From: Candidatus Aminicenantota bacterium
GTDB lineage: Bacteria; Acidobacteriota; Aminicenantia; Aminicenantales; Aminicenantaceae
Direction: 5' to 3'
NCBI GenBank assembly: GCA_011773465.1
Contig: WVXO01000012.1
Span: forward strand, 2,368-66,367
Length of the DNA: 64,000 bases
Each line of letters opens with the position of its first letter. Position 1 is the stretch's first letter. A program made the position numbers and the translations under genes. The notes under the pieces were generated by a model. That model did not search any database, was not told the origin of the DNA, and saw only the letters and a program-made list of their open reading frames with translations. Shown one piece after another: positions 50,359 through 59,554 of the stretch.

Positions 50359-51636
50359 TTAAAATGTGGCTGGGATTACTTCTTGCCAGGATTTGATTTT
50401 AAAAGGAGTGTCATCAACGCCGTCAAGAGCTAGGGCAGCTAAAGCCAGGTCGTAATGAATTTTTGAGTTGGAATCACACTCAAAAGATTTGGCCGAGATA
50501 GAACCGTAAAAATCGGCATTGCTGTTGAAATGCACGTCGGCTTTGGGCACGTAAACAGCACCCCAAAATTGGGAATTGGAATTCCACTCCATTTCTCCGT
50601 TAAAAGTATCTGTGCCCAGTATCAGGAGATTGGTAGGGTCTTCGGATAAATTATTGATTTGAGTGTTGCTGTGTTGGATAAAACTTCCACCAAGATAAAT
50701 TGTGACCTTAACTCCAGGGGCAATTTCAAGCTGCGAATTGCTGCGCATGGCGAATTCGCCTGTCACATAAAGGGATACATCAGCCGCAATTGTTACCGTA
50801 CAGTTGGAATCTAGCCTGAAAGAGGTATATACGCCGCTTTCGTCTATTGTATCCGAGTCGTTACCGCCAAGAGAATAGTCACCACTATAAAGGAGGTCTT
50901 CAGGAAGAGGAACTGAAGGCATATCATTGGGCTCGGATAAAGAATCCATTTCTCCAAATATTTCAGCGTTGCCCCGGGTTATTATCACATCCTCCGGAAT
51001 GGTCTCAGGCCCTGATAAAGCATTCCCGTAGATTCTGGCGTTTGAGTCTAAATCAATACAGCCATAATGAGTGCCGTTGGTGCCCACATGTCCTTCAGAA
51101 CCCATGTTCGAGCCGCCATAAGCCCCGTCCCTGGAGTCATAACTATCTACATATGCGTTTGAAGCGAAGTCCAATTCTTCATCGCCAAAAATTCCGTTAA
51201 TCCAGGGTTTATACTTCTCTTCTTCCAAGACTATTCTGGCGCACTTGGATAATACTCGAGACTCAACCATGGCTACTCTGCCTAAAGACGATATAACAGG
51301 ATACTCTCCATCAGGATCTTCAACCCTAATTTCGATATCCCCGATCACATTGCCATCTGGAGTTTGAAAAGATGAAATGGTCATATTCCTCAGGGAGCTA
51401 TCTCCATCCCAGGTCGTGATATCTCCATAATTCAGTTCCCAGATAGCTCTCTCAACCCCAGCTTCAGCCAGAGAGAGGGCTGCGGAAGATTTGTAAGATT
51501 TAGTGGTGAGCTTATTCTCAAAAGAGAGTTGGTATAAAAAAGGAATAGCCAGAAGAAGCAAGAATGACATGACTACCAAACCAACAATCAGGACAAAGCC
51601 TTGTTCCTCACCTTTCCTTTTTAAATCCTTTTTCAT
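50359..51636 (-). CDS. PilX-type protein with beta-solenoid-like domain, SN-rung paralogue
   Basis: The N-terminal stalk GFVLIVGLVVMSFLLLLAIPFL lacks the pilin Glu5, as PilX/GspK-type minor pilins do, and continues with LSLAEAGVERAIWELNYGD. From about residue 155 a beta-rich domain repeats rungs that each contain Ser-Asn: FASNAY, LDSNAR, LDSNCT, MRSNSQ, QHSNTQ, WNSNSQ, FNSNAD, CDSNSK. The C-terminus is FKIKSWQEVIPATF. ATG 51636 or GTG 51639 is the start. It is the last gene of the second pilin operon, and a close paralogue precedes it. Role: minor pilin or pilus-tip protein; the solenoid could be an adhesive or polymerising part (inference). Confidence 0.75.
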   Translation of the reverse strand: MKKDLKRKGEEQGFVLIVGLVVMSFLLLLAIPFLYQLSFENKLTTKSYKSSAALSLAEAGVERAIWELNYGDITTWDGDSSLRNMTISSFQTPDGNVIGDIEIRVEDPDGEYPVISSLGRVAMVESRVLSKCARIVLEEEKYKPWINGIFGDEELDFASNAYVDSYDSRDGAYGGSNMGSEGHVGTNGTHYGCIDLDSNARIYGNALSGPETIPEDVIITRGNAEIFGEMDSLSEPNDMPSVPLPEDLLYSGDYSLGGNDSDTIDESGVYTSFRLDSNCTVTIAADVSLYVTGEFAMRSNSQLEIAPGVKVTIYLGGSFIQHSNTQINNLSEDPTNLLILGTDTFNGEMEWNSNSQFWGAVYVPKADVHFNSNADFYGSISAKSFECDSNSKIHYDLALAALALDGVDDTPFKIKSWQEVIPATF

Positions 51637-51824
51637 CACCTCTTTTGCTTTCCCAATCCTTTGTTTCCTTTTCTGTATTAATCAGCACTGTTTTAATTGT
51701 TTGGTAAAAAAAAGTTTATCACCCATTGCAGCTGATTTTTACGGTTATTTTTTCCTATCTCCATCGCCTTTTGAGGCTAATCTATTTGATGAACTGATTG
51801 CGTGTTTGCGATCTATTCCTAACC

Positions 51825-53132
51825 CTAGTCGGAAACTTTTATTTGCCAGGATTTGACTATGTACAAAGATCCCATCGAAGGAAGAATTTCAAGATCTTCT
51901 AAAGCCTTATCATAATGCAGTACCGTGTCTTGATCAAAAAGGACATTGTTAGCTATTATAGCGCCATAAAAACCGTCTGCCTGATCCAATTCCACAAAAG
52001 CATTAGGCGCATAAATTGCCCCATAAAACTCAGAATTTTGGTCAATATAAATATCTCCTGTAAAGCTTTCTGTTCCAAAAAGCACAAGCTTGGTTGGATC
52101 TCGGGATAGATTGTTCATACTAGACGTCTGGTCCATCTCAAAGGTTCCACTCCCCATGATAATCTGAAGGCTTGCGCCGTCAGCGATATCAAGCCTTGAA
52201 TTCTGGTCCATGTAGAAATCGCCTGTTATGTAGAGGATAACATCATCTTCAATTGTCACTATGGAGTTTGCTTCCATCGTGAAAGAGCCATATTGGCCGC
52301 TCAAGAAAATCGAATCCGTGCCGCTCATCGAATAATCACCCACCCAGAGAAGTCCGCTAGGAGGAGTAATCTGAGGGAACTCTATCGGAACGGTCAATGC
52401 CCGCTTTTCACCATCAATATGGGCGCCGGGAGCAGTTATTATAACCGATTCTGGGTCGCTCTCATAACCAGATACTGCATCGCCGGCTAAATCAGAACTA
52501 TTGTCCATATAAATAGCACTAAAACTGACCGAGTTAGTTCCGATATCTCCGTCCGAGCCCGAATTGCCGGGATTGCTATAGTCTCCATTCCTTGAATCAT
52601 AACTATCGATATATACTTGCCGGTCGATCATTATTCCATCATCCCCAAAAGCTGCAAACTTAAAAGGAGGAAATCCACCCAACTCTGATCTCACTGTCCT
52701 CACCACTTTTTTGTCCCCAACATACAAAACTGTACCCCTTGATTCCACAATAGGATGATCTGCAGTAGGATACACAACCTTTATCCCCACATCGCCTATC
52801 ACACTCCCTCCAGAAGCCTGGAAAGAAGAAATGTCCATAGTACGCAAGGTATCATCACCCGTCCAGCTCGAGATGTCTCCATAATTCAACTCCCAGATAG
52901 CTCTATCAACTCCAGCTTCAGCCAAAGAGATGGCTGCAGAAGATTTGTAAGACTTATTGGTGAGCTTATTCTCAAAAGAGACTTGGTATAAAAAAGGAAC
53001 AGCAAGAAGAAGCAAGATTGCCATAACTACCATACCAACAATCAGGACAAAGCCTTGTTCCTCATGCCTGCTTTTAAAACCCTTGCTTATAACACTTTTT
53101 CTTTGAACATCGTTGCTTTTTGTCTCATCCAT
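51825..53132 (-). CDS. PilX-type protein with beta-solenoid-like domain, DQ-rung paralogue
   Basis: ATG 53132 has AAGGTG 6 bases upstream; the track GTG at 53141 overlaps it. The stalk GFVLIVGMVVMAILLLLAVPFL and LSLAEAGV-like segment (ISLAEAGVDRAIWELNYGD) are nearly the same as in the next gene. The solenoid aligns along its whole length, but its rungs carry Asp-Gln rather than Ser-Asn: MDQNSR, MDQTSS, IDQNSE, LDQADG, FDQDTV. The C-terminus is LYIVKSWQIKVSD. It lies 75 bases behind a prepilin gene in the same operon. Confidence 0.75.
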   Translation of the reverse strand: MDETKSNDVQRKSVISKGFKSRHEEQGFVLIVGMVVMAILLLLAVPFLYQVSFENKLTNKSYKSSAAISLAEAGVDRAIWELNYGDISSWTGDDTLRTMDISSFQASGGSVIGDVGIKVVYPTADHPIVESRGTVLYVGDKKVVRTVRSELGGFPPFKFAAFGDDGIMIDRQVYIDSYDSRNGDYSNPGNSGSDGDIGTNSVSFSAIYMDNSSDLAGDAVSGYESDPESVIITAPGAHIDGEKRALTVPIEFPQITPPSGLLWVGDYSMSGTDSIFLSGQYGSFTMEANSIVTIEDDVILYITGDFYMDQNSRLDIADGASLQIIMGSGTFEMDQTSSMNNLSRDPTKLVLFGTESFTGDIYIDQNSEFYGAIYAPNAFVELDQADGFYGAIIANNVLFDQDTVLHYDKALEDLEILPSMGSLYIVKSWQIKVSD

Positions 53133-53207
53133 TTTGCTCACCTTTTTTTTAATAATTTATCTCTCATCTTCTGCTGAAAAGATGATGATAAATTCACCAA
53201 TTCTCCC

Positions 53208-53828
53208 TTAATCAGATTTGTTCCTCAGCTTTACTCCAGTCTTAAGAGTCTCCTGGAAAGTGCGACCCAACAGATTCTGAGTCGTTATCAAGGTGATATC
53301 CACGCAGGCAACTTGACTGAAATCAGCTACACCAGAAAGCTCGACTCCTGCAGAGCTTAACTGAAAAGAATTCACTCTTGTGGCTATGGTTCTGCTACTG
53401 TCTGCCCTGCTGCTAACCCCATCATTGGCATCAATAATTCTTTCTAACCGGTTAGGATATTCAGAATTGAGACGATAGACTATATAGTCAAACTGACTAC
53501 TAATATCGATTATGATACCATTAGAATCCAACGAGGGAACTTGAAGAATAATACATTCTGTGGAAGTAGCATAGACATCCCAGCTCGGCACAACTTGGAT
53601 CGCCTCTTTTATATCTCGAGAGATATAATTGAGCACATGCCTGTTATCCCGAAGCACATCAGACCTTGCGCTTCCGTTCATATAATATCTCTGTCCGGCA
53701 ACATAGAGAGAAAGCATAGCCAGGATCATAAAAGAGACAATGGAAACTGTTATCAAGACCTCAACAAGGGTAATGCCCGTTGGCTGGAATTTTCTCTGCT
53801 CGGATTTCCTGGATTTTTTTAAAATCAT
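53208..53828 (-). CDS. Type IV prepilin-like minor pilin (PilW-like)
   Basis: The class III leader ends in PTG, and the mature start is ITLVEVLITVSIVSFMILAML with Glu at position 5. The remaining 170 residues (NYISRDIKEAIQVVPSWDVY, ECIILQVPSLDSNG) match PilW/GspJ-like minor pilins in their post-stalk pattern. The start is ATG 53828, which overlaps the preceding stop as TGATG. It is a probable part of the initiating minor-pilin complex. Confidence 0.78.
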   Translation of the reverse strand: MILKKSRKSEQRKFQPTGITLVEVLITVSIVSFMILAMLSLYVAGQRYYMNGSARSDVLRDNRHVLNYISRDIKEAIQVVPSWDVYATSTECIILQVPSLDSNGIIIDISSQFDYIVYRLNSEYPNRLERIIDANDGVSSRADSSRTIATRVNSFQLSSAGVELSGVADFSQVACVDITLITTQNLLGRTFQETLKTGVKLRNKSD

Positions 53829-54259
53829 CACTTTCTATTGATCCCCTTCCTGGTTATAAAAGTAACCACATCCTTACGCATCTGCGTTTCCCTGTAAGTC
53901 CAGAAAACACTCACAGTTAGTTTTTTGATGTCGTCTCCTAAAGAATCTTCGACATTTACGGCTCCAGTGCTGTTTTCCAGGAGAGAGAGACTTTCGTTCG
54001 TAAAAGAACTGTCAAGAGTTAAAATATCATTAAAAGACATGTTCCGAATAAGTTCTAATTCTTCTTGAATGGCTTGAGTGGCAATGGCTATTTGTTTCAT
54101 TCTGGAAAGGACGTTAAAACCATGGAGAAAACAGCTAAGGAGAGCAATTAAAACCAGGGCTAAGATCACCATGGTGACCAAAACCTCGATATAAGTAAGT
54201 CCCTCTTCTCTTTTTTTTCTTTTGACGGCTGCGCCTTTTCTCTCTGCTGGTTCCTGCAT
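53828..54259 (-). CDS. Type IV prepilin-like minor pilin (PilV-like)
   Basis: ATG 54259 follows GGAGG; the track adds six codons from a TTG. Leader REEG is followed by LTYIEVLVTMVILALVLIALL with Glu5. The first mature residue is Leu rather than the usual Phe. The body is short (EELELIRNMSFNDILTLDSS, LTVSVFWTYRETQMRKDVV), typical of PilV/GspI-like proteins. It overlaps the next gene by one base and is 18 bases behind the short PilX-like gene. Confidence 0.78.
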   Translation of the reverse strand: MQEPAERKGAAVKRKKREEGLTYIEVLVTMVILALVLIALLSCFLHGFNVLSRMKQIAIATQAIQEELELIRNMSFNDILTLDSSFTNESLSLLENSTGAVNVEDSLGDDIKKLTVSVFWTYRETQMRKDVVTFITRKGINRK

Positions 54260-54277
54260 ATTATTTTCCTCCTTCAA

Positions 54278-54796
54278 CTAGATAGTGCTTCCATGTACAC
54301 GAGATGTTGGAATTTGCTTTTGGGGAAAGGAGCATACCCAGTTATATCCACTCTTTTCTAATCCCACTCTGGTGGTTCTCTCCAAATACACTCTGGCAGT
54401 CTTGCCTTCTGCGAGAGGGCTAGTATAGGCTACTCGACCAGTAGACCTCACTTGAGGATTCTCTCCCTCAAGATCTTCAATCCTTATCTTGATATCCCCG
54501 ATCACCTCGCTGGCAGGAGCTTGATAAGAAGAAATAGTCAGTGTTCTCGATGTGCTATCCCCTTTCCAGGTTGAAATATCCCCATAATTCAGCTCCCAGA
54601 TCACTCTCTCTACTCCAGCTTCAGCCAGAGATAGAGCAGCAGCGTAATTGGCAGATTTATCAGTGACCTTGTTCTCAGGAGATTGCTGGAATAGATGCGG
54701 AACAGCAAAAACAAGCAAGAATGCCAAGATGGTCAGTCCGATAATCAGGAGGGAACCATCCTTTCGTCCTCTTTCAATTTTTATTATAACTTTCAT
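54278..54796 (-). CDS. Short PilX-type protein, stalk only (third paralogue)
   Basis: Its N-terminal 120 residues closely match the two solenoid PilX proteins: DGSLLIIGLTILAFLLVFAV, LSLAEAGVERVIWELNYGDISTWKGDS, SSYQAPASEVIGDIKIRIED. It stops after about 170 residues with an unrelated tail (CSFPQKQIPTSRVHGSTI) and no solenoid. It is either a minor pilin kept short on purpose or a truncated duplicate. The intact start, ribosome-site context and tight linkage to the next pilin gene favour a functional gene. It is first in the second pilin operon. Confidence 0.65.
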   Translation of the reverse strand: MKVIIKIERGRKDGSLLIIGLTILAFLLVFAVPHLFQQSPENKVTDKSANYAAALSLAEAGVERVIWELNYGDISTWKGDSTSRTLTISSYQAPASEVIGDIKIRIEDLEGENPQVRSTGRVAYTSPLAEGKTARVYLERTTRVGLEKSGYNWVCSFPQKQIPTSRVHGSTI

Positions 54797-55148
54797 CTCC
54801 TTAGCCTCCTAACGTCCCTTTTATTGTAACTACTGTTTTAGTCGGAGAAGAAGGCTAAAAGTTCATCATCTTCGGAGGCGATTTTTATGATGATCTTTAT
54901 ATCACCCCCCATACCTCCGACGACTAATCAACTTAATGACAGGGTGAAGAGGTTCTTAAGAGAAACGTATGAAGGAGAAGAAGGGGAAAGATAAAAAAAC
55001 TACGTTTTTTGTGCCCCTATTTTTTATAATAATAAAAAAATAGGGAATATAGAGATCTGATTTTGTGGTAAATAATGACTAAAATTTGGGCAATAATGCA
55101 AAACAGGGACTAACCACTTTCTTTGGAATGGCTAACCAAATTGGAATT
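54797..55148. other. Gap between the two minor-pilin operons
   Basis: This part of the 443-base gap is AT-rich and contains the hairpin CCCTATTTTTT-9-AAAAAATAGGG (55015-55045), a perfect 11-bp stem. The promoter of the operon starting at 54796 must lie here, but I could not single one out. The rest is the palindrome cluster listed next. Confidence 0.45.
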
Positions 55149-55234
55149 AAAAAAAAATGGGGACAGTCCCCTTTGTTGGGACAGCCCCCCTTTCAGGGAC
55201 TGTCCCTCTATCCCCATTTTTGGGACTGTCCCTA
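55149..55234 (-). terminator. Palindrome cluster and terminator-like structure behind pilY1
   Basis: Four copies of GGGACWGYCCC or close forms lie within 80 bases directly after the pilY1 stop. On the minus strand, AAAAATGGGGA pairs with TCCCCATTTTT (55211-55221 with 55153-55163 on the plus strand). The pairing encloses the inner palindromes and ends in a T-run of nine. The shape fits a factor-independent terminator built from a repeat element. Confidence 0.5.
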
Positions 55235-55239
55235 TTTTT

Positions 55240-58200
55240 TTATCTGAAGATCCTGTAGACTTCTCTCCAGGATTTTACTTTGAGCATAGAAGTGCCTAAC
55301 TGCTCCAGCTTCTGAATAGTCGAATCATACTCTTGAATATAAACCTCTCTCTTCCGGGCACCACCCGAAGCTCTCTCTCTTTCACCTATGGTAACCGCTG
55401 CTCTTGTCTTTATGGCCAGGTCCAGGCTCTCTTTAGGACCGGTGGCTGTTTCAAAGGCCGTTCCACCAAGGGTGGTTCCAGCTTCAGCTTGGATATATCT
55501 TGCATAAAGCTTTCCCACACCGGTTATGCTTTCGCAGGGATCAACACTATCAATACTTCCTGTTAGGGTACTAAAATAAACAACGTAATCAGCAACTTTA
55601 GGATCTGCCCACACCCTCTCTCCAATGCTGATATCGCCCATATCTTTTTCTGGTGGCAGAGCTAGTATGGCATTGTTGCCGAGATACCATTCTACCTCAG
55701 GAATAGGAGAATCCTTAAGTGCAATAAAAGAGTAGACTGCATCACTCGGAGCTCTATCATCGCCCCCTGTCCCAAAATACAGACGGGGGATGGGTCCTCC
55801 TGAAACATAATCAACCCAGACAGCTGGTTTGCTTATAATCGGATAATTGTTAGAGTCTTTATAGATTGTCACCGCGGCCCAAGAAGTGGGATCTTGATAT
55901 TCTATACTCACATCTACTTTCCACATTCTTCCATCCAAATCTGCCACATAGACTCTATCTACATAACCATCTTGATCGATATCGATTATCGTAGGAGATC
56001 CAGGAATGGTGTTAGGAATGTTCCAGCCTAAAGCAGCTGTAGTGTCCACTTCCGGTGCATAAAACGCCCAGAAATATTCCCCTGTCTCCGCGTCTACTGC
56101 ATAAAAAACATTGCCGACAACTTCGCTCGGGCTATTATCATAGCCAGATCCCATAAAGGCAAGCCAAGCGTCCTCTCCGTTGCTTCGGATTTTACCCGTT
56201 ACAGGCACAGACCAGCTTTCTCCCAAAAAGTCATGAGTGAACTCCCAAAGCGGCTCAGGACTATCAGGATCAGTAATATCCAGGGCAAAGTAATAATTTG
56301 TTCCTCCTCCGATGCCGCTTCCTTTACCAGCCCCCTGACCACAGATAAGAATCGTTGTCCATTCTTTGCTGGCATCTCCGTTAACATCTATGTAAACATC
56401 GGCAACCATCGGGCTCCCGTCGACATAAATATCTCTGGCAAAGTACCTCTCTCCTGTTACCTCTGCGACTGCCCATATGTTCTTCATCTTGGGAAGAAGA
56501 TTATAAGGGATAAAGCCCCACAACTCTTCTCCTGTAAGAACATCAAAACAATGAATCATTCCGTCATTCGATCCTACATAAACCACCTTTCGTCTGTCTG
56601 CCCAGGTGTTCATAAACTCCTCGTATCCGTCTCCCATAATAACAGGGGCTTCATCTGGGGGACCGACAACAACGGGATTGGAATGGTTGCTGTCTCCTAG
56701 TTTCCACTCGCGCCCTTCTCCTCTTATAAAATTTATCAATCCTTCATTATCGTTGTTTACATCCTGTAGAATCGGCCCCAGGATAGCCACATTGGAAACA
56801 TTGAAGTCGATTCTTGTTAGAACAGAACCCTCGGCAATGGCCGTGTATATTGTTCTGGTGGCAGCTGAGCGGGCATTCAAGAGCTCTCCCGCGTCCCAGA
56901 CAACCTCCACGCCGGAAGGAACAATCTCTCTTCCTGAAGGCTGGGTTAAATCCTGACGACTCACTGTCCTGAGAACAGAGTAAGCTGTGGTCTCAGGAGT
57001 CATTGCGGTTAAATCATATGCTCTTAGATGTCCGTTCCAGGTCGGAAAGAAAAACGTGCTGGCCAGGAGATATTTTTTCTTCTGATTGCTTTCATCCACA
57101 ACATTGGTTACCACAACAGAGGTTCGAGAGTATTCTTTTTTGTCGACAAGAGTATATGCGAATGTAATCTGGCTAATTATGGGAGAATCGAATGATGCGC
57201 CCGAATATTCTTCCATCGGATCCTCGGGGGCGGTCATGATGGCTTTCCACCTGAGGTGGGAACCAAAGTGTTTAAACGCGTGTATGGGTAGATTATTGTA
57301 ATTTTGGATATCACTTCCCTCAAAAGTTGTGTAATACTCCCAATCTTTTCCGTTATTATTGGATAGATAGTATTCCACTTTAAGGCCGGCTGCGGACGTG
57401 CCTCGAATCTTCTGGCTGAGTCTTGTAATCTGCACTTTGGTTATGGCATAGAGCTCGGGATCCAATGCCCCTGAAATATCAGTAGACCAAGCCTCTCCGT
57501 AGGTGGTATAAACATTGGCTAATTCATTCCTAGCCAGATAATAATCTCCTGAATGGTTGGCATCTGCAAAAACCCAATCAACATCTCCGTCCATGTCAAA
57601 ATCCACGGATATGCCCATATCCACATCATGATACTTTTCATCAACACCATCACCATCACCATCCCTATAAATTGGAGGTGTAATCGGCAGACAATCATTT
57701 AAGCATTCAAATTGGAAGTTAACGGGAATACCTTCGATTTCTGCAAGTCCCTTACTTCTATACATCCACATCCTGGCATCATTCCCTGCGTTCCATACAT
57801 CATTGGAACACATTAGATCGAGCCATCCATCTTGATTAAAATCACCAGCACAGGTCGCAACTGCACCTATACAATCAGGATTGGGAATCAGAAGTTCATG
57901 ACGAGTGAAGTATCCAGTCCCATCATTCTCATAAAAAACTAAAAAGGGAATAGCTTCCACTGTACCGGCGATAACATCTATATCTTCGTCGTTATCCCAA
58001 TCAGCAGCCTCAATAGTAGAGCCTCCCATGTCTATCGTAAAACCTGGTGGTTGGTCATAATTAAGTTCAACTATGTCAAAATTAGCTATATCAAAACTTC
58101 CTGTTCCGGGATTCCTCACGAGAAATATTTGATTCTGACTGATAACCAATACATCTACATCTCCATCTTTGTCTATATCTACAGAACAAAGGTGGTCAGC

Positions 58201-58896
58201 AGACCATCGACAGTAAATCCCTTCAGTCTCGAATCTGCTTGTAAAATCCAAGTTTGGAGAAGAACCATGGGGATAAAAATCTGGATCAGTTGCTGTTCCC
58301 ACATTGATATACATGGCAGCCACAAATTTATCGTAAATTGCATCGTCGCTATCATTCTTATAGAAGAAAAAATCAATTAATCCGTCATTGTTGTAATCTG
58401 CGGTGGTTATAGAAGCTGGCCCCGCATCTAAGCCTGTCTCATAGATTTCGCTCTCATCTGTCTGAAAAATAAGGCCATCATCATCTAATCCATCATTATT
58501 AAGGTCTTCAAATGTATTTCTTACAAGAATCAATACATAACGCCTATCTGTGATACCTGGATCTGGATCCATATCTGTGATATCCAGACCAATCAAATCA
58601 GGAAGACCATCACCATCAAAGTCACCGGCATCACAGACATAAATTTGTGATCCCATCCCCGTGGGTGCTGTAATCTCCAAGTTGCCCCCCAACCAGTTCA
58701 GCGTTATCGGTCCAGGAGGCCAGTAGGCGACTGAAGTGTGGTCCGTGTCTTTATAATCTTCTGTGTTGAAATTTTCGGTAAAAATTCCTCCTACATATTC
58801 TACACAGCCTTCCTGAGCCCAAAACTTCACAGTGAAAAAGCAGATCAGTATGACTAGCGGCAAAAATAGCAGCATGGTTTTCTTTCTTTTATTCAT
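55240..58896 (-). CDS. pilY1: PilY1-like pilus-tip protein with FG-GAP/VCBS repeats
   Basis: A signal peptide (TMLLFLPLVILICFFTVKFW) leads into a 1218-residue secreted protein. Residues 70-450 hold FG-GAP/VCBS-type repeats (DFDGDGLPDLIG, DYNNDGLIDFFFY, DIDKDGDVDVLV, DFNQDGWLDLMC), each with Asp-rich calcium-type loops. The C-terminal half is a PilY1-like beta-propeller (VVYVGSNDGMIHCFDVLTGE, GNVFYAVDAETGEYFWAF, IDIDQDGYVDRVYVADLDG). The last residues are LKVKSWREVYRIFR, which match the two PilX solenoid proteins. The N-terminal FG-GAP region is unlike the von Willebrand-type N-terminus of classical PilY1. PilY1 proteins cap and stabilise type IV pili and mediate adhesion. Confidence 0.85.
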   Translation of the reverse strand: MNKRKKTMLLFLPLVILICFFTVKFWAQEGCVEYVGGIFTENFNTEDYKDTDHTSVAYWPPGPITLNWLGGNLEITAPTGMGSQIYVCDAGDFDGDGLPDLIGLDITDMDPDPGITDRRYVLILVRNTFEDLNNDGLDDDGLIFQTDESEIYETGLDAGPASITTADYNNDGLIDFFFYKNDSDDAIYDKFVAAMYINVGTATDPDFYPHGSSPNLDFTSRFETEGIYCRWSADHLCSVDIDKDGDVDVLVISQNQIFLVRNPGTGSFDIANFDIVELNYDQPPGFTIDMGGSTIEAADWDNDEDIDVIAGTVEAIPFLVFYENDGTGYFTRHELLIPNPDCIGAVATCAGDFNQDGWLDLMCSNDVWNAGNDARMWMYRSKGLAEIEGIPVNFQFECLNDCLPITPPIYRDGDGDGVDEKYHDVDMGISVDFDMDGDVDWVFADANHSGDYYLARNELANVYTTYGEAWSTDISGALDPELYAITKVQITRLSQKIRGTSAAGLKVEYYLSNNNGKDWEYYTTFEGSDIQNYNNLPIHAFKHFGSHLRWKAIMTAPEDPMEEYSGASFDSPIISQITFAYTLVDKKEYSRTSVVVTNVVDESNQKKKYLLASTFFFPTWNGHLRAYDLTAMTPETTAYSVLRTVSRQDLTQPSGREIVPSGVEVVWDAGELLNARSAATRTIYTAIAEGSVLTRIDFNVSNVAILGPILQDVNNDNEGLINFIRGEGREWKLGDSNHSNPVVVGPPDEAPVIMGDGYEEFMNTWADRRKVVYVGSNDGMIHCFDVLTGEELWGFIPYNLLPKMKNIWAVAEVTGERYFARDIYVDGSPMVADVYIDVNGDASKEWTTILICGQGAGKGSGIGGGTNYYFALDITDPDSPEPLWEFTHDFLGESWSVPVTGKIRSNGEDAWLAFMGSGYDNSPSEVVGNVFYAVDAETGEYFWAFYAPEVDTTAALGWNIPNTIPGSPTIIDIDQDGYVDRVYVADLDGRMWKVDVSIEYQDPTSWAAVTIYKDSNNYPIISKPAVWVDYVSGGPIPRLYFGTGGDDRAPSDAVYSFIALKDSPIPEVEWYLGNNAILALPPEKDMGDISIGERVWADPKVADYVVYFSTLTGSIDSVDPCESITGVGKLYARYIQAEAGTTLGGTAFETATGPKESLDLAIKTRAAVTIGERERASGGARKREVYIQEYDSTIQKLEQLGTSMLKVKSWREVYRIFR

Positions 58897-58932
58897 TTTT
58901 TCACCCCGCTTATTTATGTTTAATCATGTAAA

Positions 58933-59544
58933 TCATGTTCCTGGTCGTTCAAGGACCAATTCTATTTCTAACCTTGTTGTCGTAATAGTATTCCCTATCT
59001 CAACACTTCCGATGCAGACCAAAATAGCATCGGTAGGATCAGGGATTCCCACGGCGGCCTCATCGTCAATCAAAAACGCAGTGTACCTGTAACGATTGTC
59101 CAGGCCGCTCTCGGTTTGAATATAGGGCTGTCGACAAAAAATAACGTTTACCAGATTAGATGTCCCATCCCAGTCTGAATCAATCAGGTTCAGAAGTTCT
59201 ATATCGCTTAATCTTCTAAAATAATTATCCGCTTGAGGATTATCAATCCCTATAGGTTCAACGACATAATGTCCTTCAAAATGAGCCCATTCGCCAATGC
59301 CAAAATATTCTTCGATATTTGTCCAGGCCACATCAAACCCTGCTTCAGCAGCATTATAAGCCTGCTGTTGAGTCCGAATGTTTCCGGCTACCTTTGGACC
59401 GGTGCCTGTCACCTGAAGAAGCACAAGCCCGACGACTTGCAGAAATGCCAGCACAATGACGACAATAATTAAGGCCATTCCCTTCTCATGTTTCGAAGCT
59501 GGCAATTTATGGTTTATTTTCAGAGATCTCTTTTTTTCCTTCAT
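58933..59544 (-). CDS. PilX-type minor pilin
   Basis: ATG 59544 is preceded by AGAGGA and sits 10 bases behind the pilW-like stop; the track start at 59667 lies inside that gene. The stalk KGMALIIVVIVLAFLQVVGLVL has no Glu5, and TQQQAYNAAEAGFDVAWTNI is the conserved PilX helix. The protein ends in TTTRLEIELVLERPGT. It is 36 bases ahead of pilY1 in the order fimT-pilV-pilW-pilX-pilY1, the standard order of minor-pilin operons. Confidence 0.82.
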   Translation of the reverse strand: MKEKKRSLKINHKLPASKHEKGMALIIVVIVLAFLQVVGLVLLQVTGTGPKVAGNIRTQQQAYNAAEAGFDVAWTNIEEYFGIGEWAHFEGHYVVEPIGIDNPQADNYFRRLSDIELLNLIDSDWDGTSNLVNVIFCRQPYIQTESGLDNRYRYTAFLIDDEAAVGIPDPTDAILVCIGSVEIGNTITTTRLEIELVLERPGT

Positions 59545-59554
59545 TCTATCCTCT

